Assembly (NCBI GenBank): GCA_900542525.1
Contig: UQNZ01000002.1
Span: 1 to 64,000 of the forward strand
Origin: an uncultured Eggerthella sp.
GTDB lineage: Bacteria > Actinomycetota > Coriobacteriia > Coriobacteriales > Eggerthellaceae
DNA: 64,000 nucleotides
Reading direction: 5' to 3'
Positions 26,242 through 34,672 of this stretch are shown here, piece after piece. Numbering within the stretch: position 1 is the first letter of the stretch; every line of letters starts with the position of its first letter. The position numbers were made by a program, and so were the translations under genes. The notes beneath the pieces are model-generated. The model searched no databases and had not been told where the DNA came from. It worked only from the letters and a program-made list of their open reading frames with translations.

Positions 26242-27627
26242 TTATCCTGAAAGCCAGCTTGAGATGAGCGGTGCCCAACCCGATACGAGCACTACGATAA
26301 TGAGCACAGGGATACCGAACTTGACCCAGTAATAGAGCGCCTTGGGGAAATGCATGCCATCGCCCGTGTTCACTTCCTTAAGGAAATTCTTCCATCCCCA
26401 GCCGCGCTTGCTCACGCAGAAGAGCGTGAACACCAGCGAACCAACGATGAGCAGATTGTTCGACACCACGAAGTCTTCGATGGCTTGGATGTTGCCGATG
26501 CCGGGAAGCTCAGCACCCGACCACACGTTGAAGCCAAGCGCGCAGGGCAATGAGAGCAACGGAATAAGGATCGCATTGATCGCTACCGCTTTGTTGCGGC
26601 TGAAGCTCCACTGATCCATCCAGAAGCTCATGATGGCTTCGAAGACTGCGATGAGCGTCGAGATGGCGGCGAAGCTCATGAACACAAAGAAGAGCGTGGC
26701 AAATAGGCCGCCCATCCACATCTGCGAGAAGACCGCCGGAAGCGTGACGAATACCAGTCCAGGACCCGAATCAGGAGCAACGCCGAACGCGAAACAGGCC
26801 GGGAAGATGATGAAGCCTGTTGCCAGCGCAACGAAGGTGTCGAGCCCAGCGATGCGCACCGCTTCGCCGGGAAGCGCGTGCTGCTTGTTGATGTAACTGC
26901 CGAAGATCTCCATCGATCCAAGGCCGATAGAAAGCGTGAAGAACGCTTGACCGAGCGCTGCGAACACCGCATCAGAACATGCACTTGGGCTTGCGAAGAT
27001 CTTCGAGAAATCGGGGTTGAGGTAGAACGCGATACCCGCCCCCGCTCCTTCCAAGGTGACCGAACGAACCACGAGCACTGCTATAAGGGCGAGCAAGCAG
27101 ACCATCAGCACTTTCGTGACGCGCTCCACCCCCTTCTGCAGGCCGAGGTGACACACGAAAAGCGCTATTGCGCAGGCAAGGAACATCCAGAGTACCAACT
27201 CGACGGGGTTCGCGAGCATGGTGTTGAAGAGTGTGTTCGTGCCCGCCGCATCCATGGTTGCTAGGTTGGCCGTTGCCATCTTCGGGATGTAGGAGAGCAT
27301 CCAACCGGCTACGGTGGTGTAGAACATCATGAGCAGGTATTGGCCAGCCAGCGCCACCCATTTGAAGTAGTGCCATTTCGTTTTTGGCGGTTCGAGGCGG
27401 TCGAACGCTTGCGCGACCGATCTTTGGCTTGCGCGGCCGACTGCAAGCTCCATGACCAGGATCGGGATGCCGAGGATCGCGAGGAAGACCAGGTAGAGCA
27501 GCACGAACGCCGCACCGCCGTATTCGCCTACCACGTAGGGAAAACGCCACACGTTGCCCAGCCCGATCGCGCAACCTGCGCTGATTAGGATGAACCCTAG
27601 TCGTGATTTGAAGTGCTCACGTGGCAT
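26242..27627 (-). CDS. SNF-family (NSS) sodium-dependent transporter
   Basis: The 461-residue integral membrane protein has about 12 helices. The first helix carries the NSS signature GCAIGLGNVWRFPY, which binds substrate and sodium, and helix 6 has the SIGLGSMEIFGSY region. Members take up amino acids or amines with Na+; substrate cannot be fixed here. GGGGGAAC precedes the ATG. A second family member lies at 59525-60907; they are related but not close copies. Confidence 0.92.
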   Translation of the reverse strand: MPREHFKSRLGFILISAGCAIGLGNVWRFPYVVGEYGGAAFVLLYLVFLAILGIPILVMELAVGRASQRSVAQAFDRLEPPKTKWHYFKWVALAGQYLLMMFYTTVAGWMLSYIPKMATANLATMDAAGTNTLFNTMLANPVELVLWMFLACAIALFVCHLGLQKGVERVTKVLMVCLLALIAVLVVRSVTLEGAGAGIAFYLNPDFSKIFASPSACSDAVFAALGQAFFTLSIGLGSMEIFGSYINKQHALPGEAVRIAGLDTFVALATGFIIFPACFAFGVAPDSGPGLVFVTLPAVFSQMWMGGLFATLFFVFMSFAAISTLIAVFEAIMSFWMDQWSFSRNKAVAINAILIPLLSLPCALGFNVWSGAELPGIGNIQAIEDFVVSNNLLIVGSLVFTLFCVSKRGWGWKNFLKEVNTGDGMHFPKALYYWVKFGIPVLIIVVLVSGWAPLISSWLSG

Positions 27628-27781
27628 CTAGTTCCCCCGTCGTTCCCTTCGGCAATTGCTTTGCTTGCTTCTTTGTTGCTTTCAGTCGACCACGTTCATT
27701 TTCGATAGCAGTCGACAACTCTTTTATGGTAGGCGAAAACAACCTGCAGCTCGGGCGCGCGAACCATTCGATACCTGATAG

Positions 27782-27810
27782 TTGTTTTTTTGCCCGTTTG
27801 TCGGTATACT
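27782..27810 (+). promoter_or_regulatory. Sigma-70-type promoter for tRNA-Thr
   Basis: TTGTTT (27782-27787), 17-bp spacer, TATACT (27805-27810). It lies about 57 bases before the mature 5' end of the tRNA, with nothing else to drive on this strand. Confidence 0.6.
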
Positions 27811-27866
27811 TCGTTACTGCTCGTGGTTGCGTGCGCGGCTCATCCGCAGGCGCTTCAGCAGCACAA

Positions 27867-27942
27867 GCCAACGTGGCTCAGGTGGTAGAGCAACGCACTC
27901 GTAATGCGTAGGTCGCCGGTTCGAGTCCGGCCGTTGGCTCCA
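27867..27942 (+). tRNA. tRNA-Thr (anticodon CGT)
   Basis: A 76-nt cloverleaf with encoded CCA. Acceptor GCCAACG pairs with CGTTGGC, the D arm holds the GGTGGTAGAGC pattern, the anticodon loop is CTCGTAA with CGT at 27900-27902, and the T loop is TTCGAGT between GCCGG and CCGGC. It reads ACG (Thr). Followed 10 bases later by an intrinsic terminator, so it is a single-tRNA unit. Confidence 0.96.
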
Positions 27943-27952
27943 TTAAAAGAGC

Positions 27953-27988
27953 AGGTCAGAGTGAAGAATCGCTCTGACCTTTCTTTTT
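27953..27988 (+). terminator. Intrinsic terminator after tRNA-Thr
   Basis: AGGTCAGAG (27953-27961) and CTCTGACCT (27972-27980) form a 9-bp perfect stem followed by TTCTTTTTG. Confidence 0.95.
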
Positions 27989-28089
27989 GTTTGATGGTCA
28001 AGACCTCGAAAATGGGACAGAACGAGGTAAAACGGGCGCGTTTCTTACCGTTTCTTGCCGCTTCTTCACGCATTCAACGAAACTCCCGA

Positions 28090-29100
28090 TTAACGATCGA
28101 TACGAACGCTCAGTTCTGAATAGATGATCTCGTCGGTATTGCCCGTGTAGAGAGACAGTTCGCGCTCAAAGATATCGCTCGTTGGCGTGAAGCCCTCGCG
28201 TTCGAGCACGCGGCGCATCTTCTCGTAGACACCGAAGAGTTCCATGGCAGGCTCTAAATCGTCTTTGATCTCAGCGAAGTTCATGGTTCGCAAGTACTTG
28301 AAGTAGGTCCCCGCAGGCTTTTCCACCAGCCCTTTGCGCCGCTTATGCGGTCGCACGCGCGTACACAGATGAAAGTCCTTCCAAGGCTCTCCCTTCAGGA
28401 ATGCTTCACGACCGACGCGATAATTACCCTGCAGTTCGCTCACATCGCCTTGCTTCTGGCCGAGCCGCCACACATCGAGAATGTGGCGAACAACGCGCTC
28501 AGCCTGTTCATCTACCTGCACGCCATCTTGAGCGGAATAGACCGTGCGTTTCGGCTTGTGATCTGGCGCATGAGCACTTTCGTCCTGAAGGACTACCGTA
28601 GCTTTTTCAGCAGACGAAGCGAGCTGTTTCTCAATGAGTGCTGGCAAATTCGCCTCAGCAACTGGAACGAAGGCATCGGATATATCGCTATCGAGGAAAT
28701 ATTCCGCTTCACATATCTCGAGCTTGAATTCGGCTGGATCGTGACGCCAATCGTTGCGCGCCCGCATTCGTGCCAGCGTATTCTCAAGAAGCGACTTTTG
28801 CATCAGGAGCGTTCGACGCTGCTCGACGATGGCATCGATCCGATCCTCCATCACGTTCTCCAGTGCTTCGGAGTCGGGTTCGCTCAAATAGCCCTTGATC
28901 TCTTGCAAGCTGCATCCCGCTTGTTGCAACGACGAAATGAGCAGGTAATCGCTAATCTGCAGCGGCGAATAGAGCTGATAGCCGTTCTCTGCCTTCGCAA
29001 CTGGCATCAAAAGCCCGATATCCTTGTAATGGCGCAGCGTCTCTTTCGTAGTGCCACAAAGACGAGCGAATTCACCCGCTTTGAGCAGATCATCAGGCAT
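28090..29100 (-). CDS. MerR-family transcriptional regulator with effector-binding tail
   Basis: The 336-residue protein starts with a MerR winged helix-turn-helix (about 3-75: LLKAGEFARLCGTTKETLRHYKDIGLL), then a dimer coiled coil (about 80-125), then a large C-terminal region resembling GyrI-like/BmrR-type ligand-binding domains. This suits a drug- or small-molecule-sensing regulator. ATG 29100 has GAGGAGG five bases upstream; the frame stays open for 200 more codons upstream, but that part is antisense to the MFS gene. It probably controls the divergent MFS pump through the 19-bp-spacer promoter at 29226-29256. A strong hairpin lies in its own leader. Confidence 0.9.
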   Translation of the reverse strand: MPDDLLKAGEFARLCGTTKETLRHYKDIGLLMPVAKAENGYQLYSPLQISDYLLISSLQQAGCSLQEIKGYLSEPDSEALENVMEDRIDAIVEQRRTLLMQKSLLENTLARMRARNDWRHDPAEFKLEICEAEYFLDSDISDAFVPVAEANLPALIEKQLASSAEKATVVLQDESAHAPDHKPKRTVYSAQDGVQVDEQAERVVRHILDVWRLGQKQGDVSELQGNYRVGREAFLKGEPWKDFHLCTRVRPHKRRKGLVEKPAGTYFKYLRTMNFAEIKDDLEPAMELFGVYEKMRRVLEREGFTPTSDIFERELSLYTGNTDEIIYSELSVRIDR

Positions 29101-29155
29101 AACAGCCTCCTCGTTCATAGGAGCTTTGCTCGCACGCAAGATAGACATAGGTCCA

Positions 29156-29190
29156 AAAGGTGCCCGGGTATCAACCTCTCGGGCACCTTT
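29156..29190 (-). promoter_or_regulatory. Leader hairpin (attenuator candidate) before the MerR-type gene
   Basis: AAAGGTGCCCG (29156-29166) and CGGGCACCTTT (29180-29190) make an 11-bp perfect stem with a 13-nt loop. On the minus strand it is followed by TTTTGG and sits about 55 bases before the regulator start. It could terminate early transcripts of the regulator gene or block read-through between the divergent units. Confidence 0.55.
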
Positions 29191-29225
29191 CAGCCTTTGC
29201 TCGAAATCTTTTTCATAGCGAGCGC

Positions 29226-29256
29226 TTGACCGTGTGGTTACCCTACAGTTTACCAT
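29226..29256 (+). promoter_or_regulatory. MerR-type promoter/operator of the MFS gene
   Basis: TTGACC (29226-29231) and TACCAT (29251-29256) are separated by 19 bp, the over-long spacer typical of promoters activated by MerR-family untwisting. An imperfect dyad GGTTACC ... GTTTACC (29236-29254) fills the spacer. The divergent regulator gene is the likely ligand-responsive activator, and the MFS start lies 44 bases downstream. Confidence 0.65.
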
Positions 29257-29299
29257 GAAGCTCGAAAGCATGAACGATTCGCAAATCAGGAGAACCGCC

Positions 29300-30752
29300 A
29301 TGAGTGATGAATTAGCGCAATCCAATGAGCAAACAGCGGACTCTGCGGCCGAGCCGTCTGCTGTTTCAACCGCCGAAGCCGCGGCGCCAAGTATTGAGGT
29401 CAACGCCAACGGCCACCTGTTGCCCCACAACTGGAAAGGCACCATCGCGCTTATCTGGTCAGGGCAAGCCGCCTCCATCCTCGCAACCTGCGCAGCCACC
29501 TTCGCCGCGCTCTGGTACATCACCACCACTGAAAACTCGGCGGTCCTGCTTGCTGCGGCAGGTGTGGCAGCACTCCTTCCCACCGCACTGCTCTCCCCTT
29601 TCGGCGGCGTTATTGCCGACCGGTTCAACCGCAAATACGTCATGATCGCCGCTGATGGCATAGCGGGCGCATTCTCGCTCGTGCTCGCCCTGCTCATGCT
29701 GGCTGGCCTGCTGTCTACCTGGCTTCTGTTGCTTCTGCTCACGGTGCGCTCGGCCGCTCAAGCGTTCCACGGAACCTCACTGATGGCACTCATGCCTGAG
29801 CTGGTTCCCGAGCGCGATATGGTGCGCATCAACACGCTCGACCAGAGTCTGACGAGCGCTTCGGCTATTGTGGGACCCGTGCTTGGCATCGCGCTCTACA
29901 CGATGCTCGGATTCGTTGCGGTGCTCGTGTTGGACGCGATCTGCGCTGCCCTGGCCTGCGTGTGCCTCGCTTTCGCCAAGCTTCCCTACGCGCAGGGGCA
30001 TGGCTCTTCTTCGGGAAGCGTTGCGAAAGATCTTGCACATGGGCTTTCGATCTTGAAAGGCGAACCAGGCATCAAGCCTCTTTTGCTGCTGGTAGTTGTT
30101 GCGATGCTGCTGATGCCGTTGGCATCAGATAAATTGCTGATACTTAGTCCTTTTGTGGCGGCAGAAGATGTAGATCTGGAAATGATGCATTATCGTCCGA
30201 ATTGCTGGCCGCTGATTCCGATGTTTATTGAATCCGAGCGGCGGGGGTGGTTCGGCGCCATGGGGTGTTGAAGCCGCAGCGGGCATCGGGCTTCTTATCG
30301 GATCGCTCTTCATGCTGGTGTGGGGCGGCGGCAAGCGACTCGTGCCTGTTCTGGTTGTTGCAGGCATAGCCATAGGAGCAGGCTGCATTGCGGCGGGGCT
30401 TCTGCCGCAGTCGGGTTTCTTCGCCTTCGTTGGTATCATCGCGCTCATTTTCGCAGCCACGGCGGTCTTCAATGCGCCTATCCTGCCGCTCATGCAGAAG
30501 CGCATTCCGCAAGAATCGTTTGGCCGCGCCATGGGCATCTTCGGATCTTTGACGGCTCTCGCGTCGCCTGTTGGGCTGTTTGTCGCAGGTCCTGCAGCTG
30601 ATACGCTCGGTGTGAACTGTTGGTTTGTGGTATGCGGGGCGCTGCTCTGCGCTGCGATGGGACTTTCGCTTCTTTCGCGTTCTTTGCGTGCGCTCGATGA
30701 TCAGGATGTGAACGCCCCGGCGAACGCCCAAGAGTCTGAAACCTGCGAGTAG
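29300..30752 (+). pseudogene. MFS efflux transporter, disrupted
   Basis: The first part (29300 to about 30121) encodes an acidic N-terminus and seven or so helices of an MFS_3-type exporter (LLSPFGGVIADRFNRKYV, LDQSLTSASAIVGP). The second part (from about 30230 to 30752), in the +1 frame, encodes the remaining helices (GVEAAAGIGLLIGSLF onward). Between them about 110 bases read as a polar, non-helical segment ending at a TGA (30271), where the family needs only about 12 residues. Two hairpins border this piece (30110-30128 and about 30210-30242). ATG 29300 has AGGAG seven bases upstream. A split, co-working two-chain transporter is less likely than loss of function. Confidence 0.8.
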
Positions 30753-30935
30753 CCTCTCAACGCTTATCTGCATTTCCTCGACAGTTTTCTTTTGCACCCA
30801 GCAAACAGTTTGTCAGCATTTTTGGCGCAGTTTGCCCCGTCAGCGGTATCGTAATCTTACTACTGCCTTACAAACATGAAGATTTAACGCGAATGCCTAG
30901 CGCGCTCGTTCTTTCCAGTAGGATTGAACCTACAA

Positions 30936-32879
30936 ATGCGCAATTTCATCTACGACATACAGCTCGGTTTTCTGGCATTCCCGCTGGTAGCGCTCTTGCT
31001 TGCGCTCCCTTATGCGCTTTACCAGTATCGTCGCTTCGGCGCCATTTCCATCTGGAAGACCTTCGTGGTGTTCACGTTCATCCTGTACTGCATGTGTGCG
31101 GTTTCGCTGATCATATTCCCGTTACCGAAAGACCCCTCCCAGATCGTCGAGATCGCGCAGACGCCCCAACTTCAGCCGTTTCACTTCGTTGAACAGATTC
31201 GCGAAACGACCGATTTCTCATGGGTCGATCGCAGCACCTGGGGGCCAACGCTCAAGGCTCGTGCCGCCTATGAAGCGTATTTCAACGTGCTTTTGACCGT
31301 GCCACTTGGTGCTTATCTTTGTTACCTCTTCCGCTGCCGCTGGTGGATGGCGCTTTTGATCGGCATGGCCACCACGCTCTTGTTCGAGACTTCCCAGCTA
31401 ACAGGCCTTTTTGGCATCTATGATCACCCCTACCGCCTCTTCGATGTGGACGACCTGATCCTCAACACCACGGGCACGATGCTGGGATTCTGGCTTATGA
31501 TCCCCCTTACCTGGGCGTTGCCGAGCATGGACGAGGTGAACGAGCAAGCCCGCGAACGCGGCAGTAGTCGCGTTTCGCTTACGCGGCGCGTTTTGGCAGC
31601 AGTGGTCGACCTGGCCGTGCTGGCCGTGCTCTTCGTGCTTGCGTGGATCATGTTCAGCCCCACCGATGCACAGATCGCGAAGGCACTTGCTGTGGATCCT
31701 TCGCGCGCAGGTGCGAAAACGCTTGCCTTCCGCTTCATTGGCGGCTTATTCGCCGACCCGATGAGCGCGCTCTTGCTCGCGCTTGCAATTGGCGCGGTGC
31801 TCTTCGCGGTGATCCCGATGGTTTCCAAAGGACGCACGATCGGAAAAGCGCTGGTGGGGATTCGCATCGTGAAAGCCGATGGAGGCGATGCTCCCGCCTG
31901 GGGCTACTGGGTGCGCTACCTTGCTTCAGCTTTCTTCCTGCTGATTCCTGTTGCTTTGGTGCTCCTTACCCCCGAAGAGATCGAGGGCGTGAGCAGCAAC
32001 ACGCTCTTCCAGATCGTTGGCCTGGTTGTGGTGGTATGGGCGCTCACTATCGTTGCGCGCGTGATCGGGTCATTCAGCGGATATCCGTATGTGTCCTTGA
32101 GCGAGATCGTTTCAGGAACGCGCCTTGCGCCCGTGAAACTGCAGGGAGCGGAGAGCGGAGGCCAGAAAGGTGCTGTTCAGAACGCGAGTGGACAGCCTGA
32201 CCGAGACGGCGTTGTATCCCAAGATGAGCAATCAAACGATTGGCAGGATGGCCAGGCAGAGAATCTTGAGGACGAAGACCCGCTGGCTGAACGCGTGCGC
32301 CAAGCGCGCGAGGCTTATGCGCAGGCGGGCATCTCGAGTTATGCCGAGGAAGCCCAAACGCGTGCGATCGACCCGCGCCAAGCTGCTCCTGGCGCGCATG
32401 ACGCAACGGCGCGACCAGCGCAGACAAACCAAGCTTCCGACCAGGCGATCTCCGACAAGCAAGCAGCTCTCGACAGTCTGTTGAGCGTGAACTACGACGA
32501 GCAACACCCTGTTGTGGGAGCTTCGGCGAACAACGCTCCCACCCGAGCTATACCGCAGAATCTTAGAGTTCAGCAGCCTGGCGTACCGGGCAATCTTCCC
32601 ACACGACAGATACAGGCGGCTGATAATTTGCCGACACGGAACATTTCGGACCAGGTGCCCGAAACGGCGCGTACCCAGCAATTAGGCGGTGCACAAACGC
32701 AGCAAATCGGAGCTGCACCTACCCAGCAGCTTGGAGCCAATCATGCGCCTAGCTCTGCGACTGACGTTCAACCACAGTCCAACCTAACGCAGCGCATCAC
32801 GGACCCCAGCACACAGCAAAAGCTTCGCCGCGATTCTCGCCCCGATGCCGGCGGAACCCAAGTTTTCAAAAAACAGTAG
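30936..32879 (+). CDS. VanZ-like + RDD membrane protein with repetitive Thr-motif tail
   Basis: The 647-residue protein has a VanZ-like N-terminal domain (about 1-190, five helices, with FNVLLTVPLGAY and LFDVDDLILNTTG), an RDD domain (about 215-385, with SLTRRVLAAVVDL and GRTIGKALVGIRIV), then a hydrophilic tail of about 250 residues. The tail repeats Thr-x-x-Ile/Leu units: TRAI twice, TRQI, TRNI, TQQL, TQQI, TQQL and TQRI. VanZ and RDD domains are of uncertain function. ATG 30936 is chosen by homology; its AGGA lies 12 bases away, and TTG 30924 is an alternative. Confidence 0.85.
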   Translation: MRNFIYDIQLGFLAFPLVALLLALPYALYQYRRFGAISIWKTFVVFTFILYCMCAVSLIIFPLPKDPSQIVEIAQTPQLQPFHFVEQIRETTDFSWVDRSTWGPTLKARAAYEAYFNVLLTVPLGAYLCYLFRCRWWMALLIGMATTLLFETSQLTGLFGIYDHPYRLFDVDDLILNTTGTMLGFWLMIPLTWALPSMDEVNEQARERGSSRVSLTRRVLAAVVDLAVLAVLFVLAWIMFSPTDAQIAKALAVDPSRAGAKTLAFRFIGGLFADPMSALLLALAIGAVLFAVIPMVSKGRTIGKALVGIRIVKADGGDAPAWGYWVRYLASAFFLLIPVALVLLTPEEIEGVSSNTLFQIVGLVVVVWALTIVARVIGSFSGYPYVSLSEIVSGTRLAPVKLQGAESGGQKGAVQNASGQPDRDGVVSQDEQSNDWQDGQAENLEDEDPLAERVRQAREAYAQAGISSYAEEAQTRAIDPRQAAPGAHDATARPAQTNQASDQAISDKQAALDSLLSVNYDEQHPVVGASANNAPTRAIPQNLRVQQPGVPGNLPTRQIQAADNLPTRNISDQVPETARTQQLGGAQTQQIGAAPTQQLGANHAPSSATDVQPQSNLTQRITDPSTQQKLRRDSRPDAGGTQVFKKQ

Positions 32880-33127
32880 CTATCTCTTCGATACATCCAT
32901 GCAGAACAAATTCTGCAATTTCCATATTTTGTTAAAAGTCCAATTAGAGCTCTAAATTGAAGCTCACTATTTAACTTTTTTGCGATTTCTTCCAATAAGC
33001 TCGCTAAAAGCACGCGCTTATTTCACGATCCTCTTTTATCTATTCTTTCAATTTGGCAATTAGAATGAAGTGCCAACCGATACCTTCTTGTCTTTCAGCT
33101 ACGATAGCAATGTCGAAAGGAGCTGCC

Positions 33128-33565
33128 ATGTCAGTTAAAGTGCCTTTGTCGGTTGGCGATAAACAAACGTTCACCAAGACCATCGCTGAATCAGATGTCT
33201 ATCAATTTGCTGGAATCACCGGTGATTTCAGCCCATTTCACGTGAACGAAGAATACATGAAGGGCACGCAATATGGCACGCGCATCGCTCATGGCGTGCT
33301 GACCTTCGCTCTTTCAAGCACTGCATCAACGCTCATCCATCAGCCCTATGACGATGAATGCCCTGTTGCTTCCTACGGCTACGACCATGTGCGCTTCACG
33401 GGTCCTGTCTATTTTGGCGACACAATCACTTGCAATTATGAGGTTATCTCAGTGGATGAAGAAACGGGCAAGACCGTCGCAAAAGTCGAGATCGTAAACC
33501 AGAACGGCGACACCGTCTGCGTCGCCGAACATATCCTCAAGTTCTTGGAGTTTGCAAGTAAATAA
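33128..33565 (+). CDS. MaoC-family (R)-specific enoyl-CoA hydratase
   Basis: The 145-residue hot-dog-fold protein has the hydratase-2 motif: Asp and His in YQFAGITGDFSPFHVN with the following GTRIAHG. It would add water to a 2-enoyl-CoA, giving the (R)-3-hydroxyacyl-CoA. The length matches short PhaJ-type enzymes. ATG 33128 has AAAGGAG five bases upstream. It is a single gene ending in a strong terminator, and may work with the acyl-CoA ligase and CoA-transferase at 12.5-15.7 kb. Confidence 0.92.
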   Translation: MSVKVPLSVGDKQTFTKTIAESDVYQFAGITGDFSPFHVNEEYMKGTQYGTRIAHGVLTFALSSTASTLIHQPYDDECPVASYGYDHVRFTGPVYFGDTITCNYEVISVDEETGKTVAKVEIVNQNGDTVCVAEHILKFLEFASK

Positions 33566-33580
33566 CTAGTCTCGCAAGCA

Positions 33581-33612
33581 AAAGCTGCTCTGAATACTCA
33601 GAGCAGCTTTTT
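33581..33612 (+). terminator. Intrinsic terminator after the MaoC gene
   Basis: AAAGCTGCTCTGA (33581-33593) and TCAGAGCAGCTTT (33598-33610) form a 13-bp perfect stem with a 4-nt loop, followed by T5 overall. Confidence 0.95.
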
Positions 33613-33676
33613 GATTTTGTTATAAGGGTCGAAATAAGCACATTAGTACAATTTCAAAGACCGAATAATCTAATTC

Positions 33677-34600
33677 TTAAGAGCAAAGATGACAGGGTCT
33701 TAATCCAATCGCTTGTGCATTTGCCACCGTGGTATAGTTCTTGTTCTTGATTCTCTTCGCTGCAGAGCAATTGCTATTAATGTGATAAACATTGCTATTG
33801 GAAGAATAAACAACCTTACCACTTTGTACCGCACTTGAACTGCTGCTTGAAGAGCTCTTCTTACCATAATTAGGGATCCAAGCACCGTTGCTACCAACAT
33901 AGTATTTCTTGCCATCGACCCAAGAATTCGTAGCCATTGCACCACTAGCGCCGACCCAATATTTCCCATCGATCCACTTGTTCGCTTGCATAGCGCCCGA
34001 ACCTGCCAAGTAGTACCACTTACCCGATGCTTTCTGCCAACCAGTAGCCATTGCACCTGAGCCTTTAAGGTAGTACCAGGCGCCACCTTGCTTGAGCCAG
34101 CCAGTCTTCATCGCACCACTAGAATTAAGGAAGTACCACGTGCCGTTGATGTTCTGCCAGCCTGTTTTCATTGCGCCGGACTGATCGAGGTAATACCACT
34201 TACCCGAAACTTTTTGCCAGCCGGTAGTCATGACACCTGATTTAGCAAAGTAATGCCAGGTATTCCCAGTTTTTGCCCAGCCAGTGCGCATCCAGCCAGA
34301 TTTGTCGAAGCAGTACGTTTTGCCGTCGATATTCATCGTGGTGTTAGAAGGATAGGATCCATCAGCGTTCTTATACCACCAACGATTCCCGCTCTTCATC
34401 CAGCACGCTTTTGCTTGCTGGTCATTATCGATCGCAGCAGACGAGTCTGCGCCGCTTGCTGGCTCTGCGTATGCTTCTTGTGCACCAGCAAACAACGAAC
34501 ATGAAATTGCAAGTACGAATGCCGCAACCAGCATCACGAACACATTCTTGCAGTTGCCCCTCTGCTCTTGAACAAGCTCGTTTCTTAACAAATTTCCCAT
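33677..34600 (-). CDS. Secreted cell-wall-binding repeat protein with C-terminal YHxxxC motif
   Basis: The 307-residue protein has a signal peptide (hydrophobic about 20-38, ending AYAEP) and about nine choline-binding-type repeats (about 60-240, for example GTWYFLNSSGAMKTGWL). After a Ser run, the C-terminal 45 residues contain VYHINSNCSAAKRI and AIGLRPCHLC. That Cys/His set resembles the small metal-binding module found at the ends of some nucleases and Ada-like proteins. ATG 34600 has GAGGTG just upstream; a start 19 codons earlier is less likely because it would precede the signal peptide. It shares its repeat type with the gene at the left edge. Confidence 0.87.
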   Translation of the reverse strand: MGNLLRNELVQEQRGNCKNVFVMLVAAFVLAISCSLFAGAQEAYAEPASGADSSAAIDNDQQAKACWMKSGNRWWYKNADGSYPSNTTMNIDGKTYCFDKSGWMRTGWAKTGNTWHYFAKSGVMTTGWQKVSGKWYYLDQSGAMKTGWQNINGTWYFLNSSGAMKTGWLKQGGAWYYLKGSGAMATGWQKASGKWYYLAGSGAMQANKWIDGKYWVGASGAMATNSWVDGKKYYVGSNGAWIPNYGKKSSSSSSSSAVQSGKVVYSSNSNVYHINSNCSAAKRIKNKNYTTVANAQAIGLRPCHLCS

Positions 34601-34672
34601 TTGAACACCTCTTCCCTTATTTGCCCAGATAATCGTAGCAGACATCATGCGCTTCAAGAAGAGCGCTGTCTT

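Noticed and set aside
27855..28073. 72-codon minus-strand frame ending in GRTRTGDLRITSALLYHLSHVG
   Set aside because: It is the antisense of tRNA-Thr; this peptide is a well-known false annotation over tRNA genes.
29101..29742. 214-codon upstream extension of the MerR-type frame
   Set aside because: It is antisense to the MFS gene and has no MerR similarity; ATG 29100 has a GAGGAGG site and starts the HTH domain.
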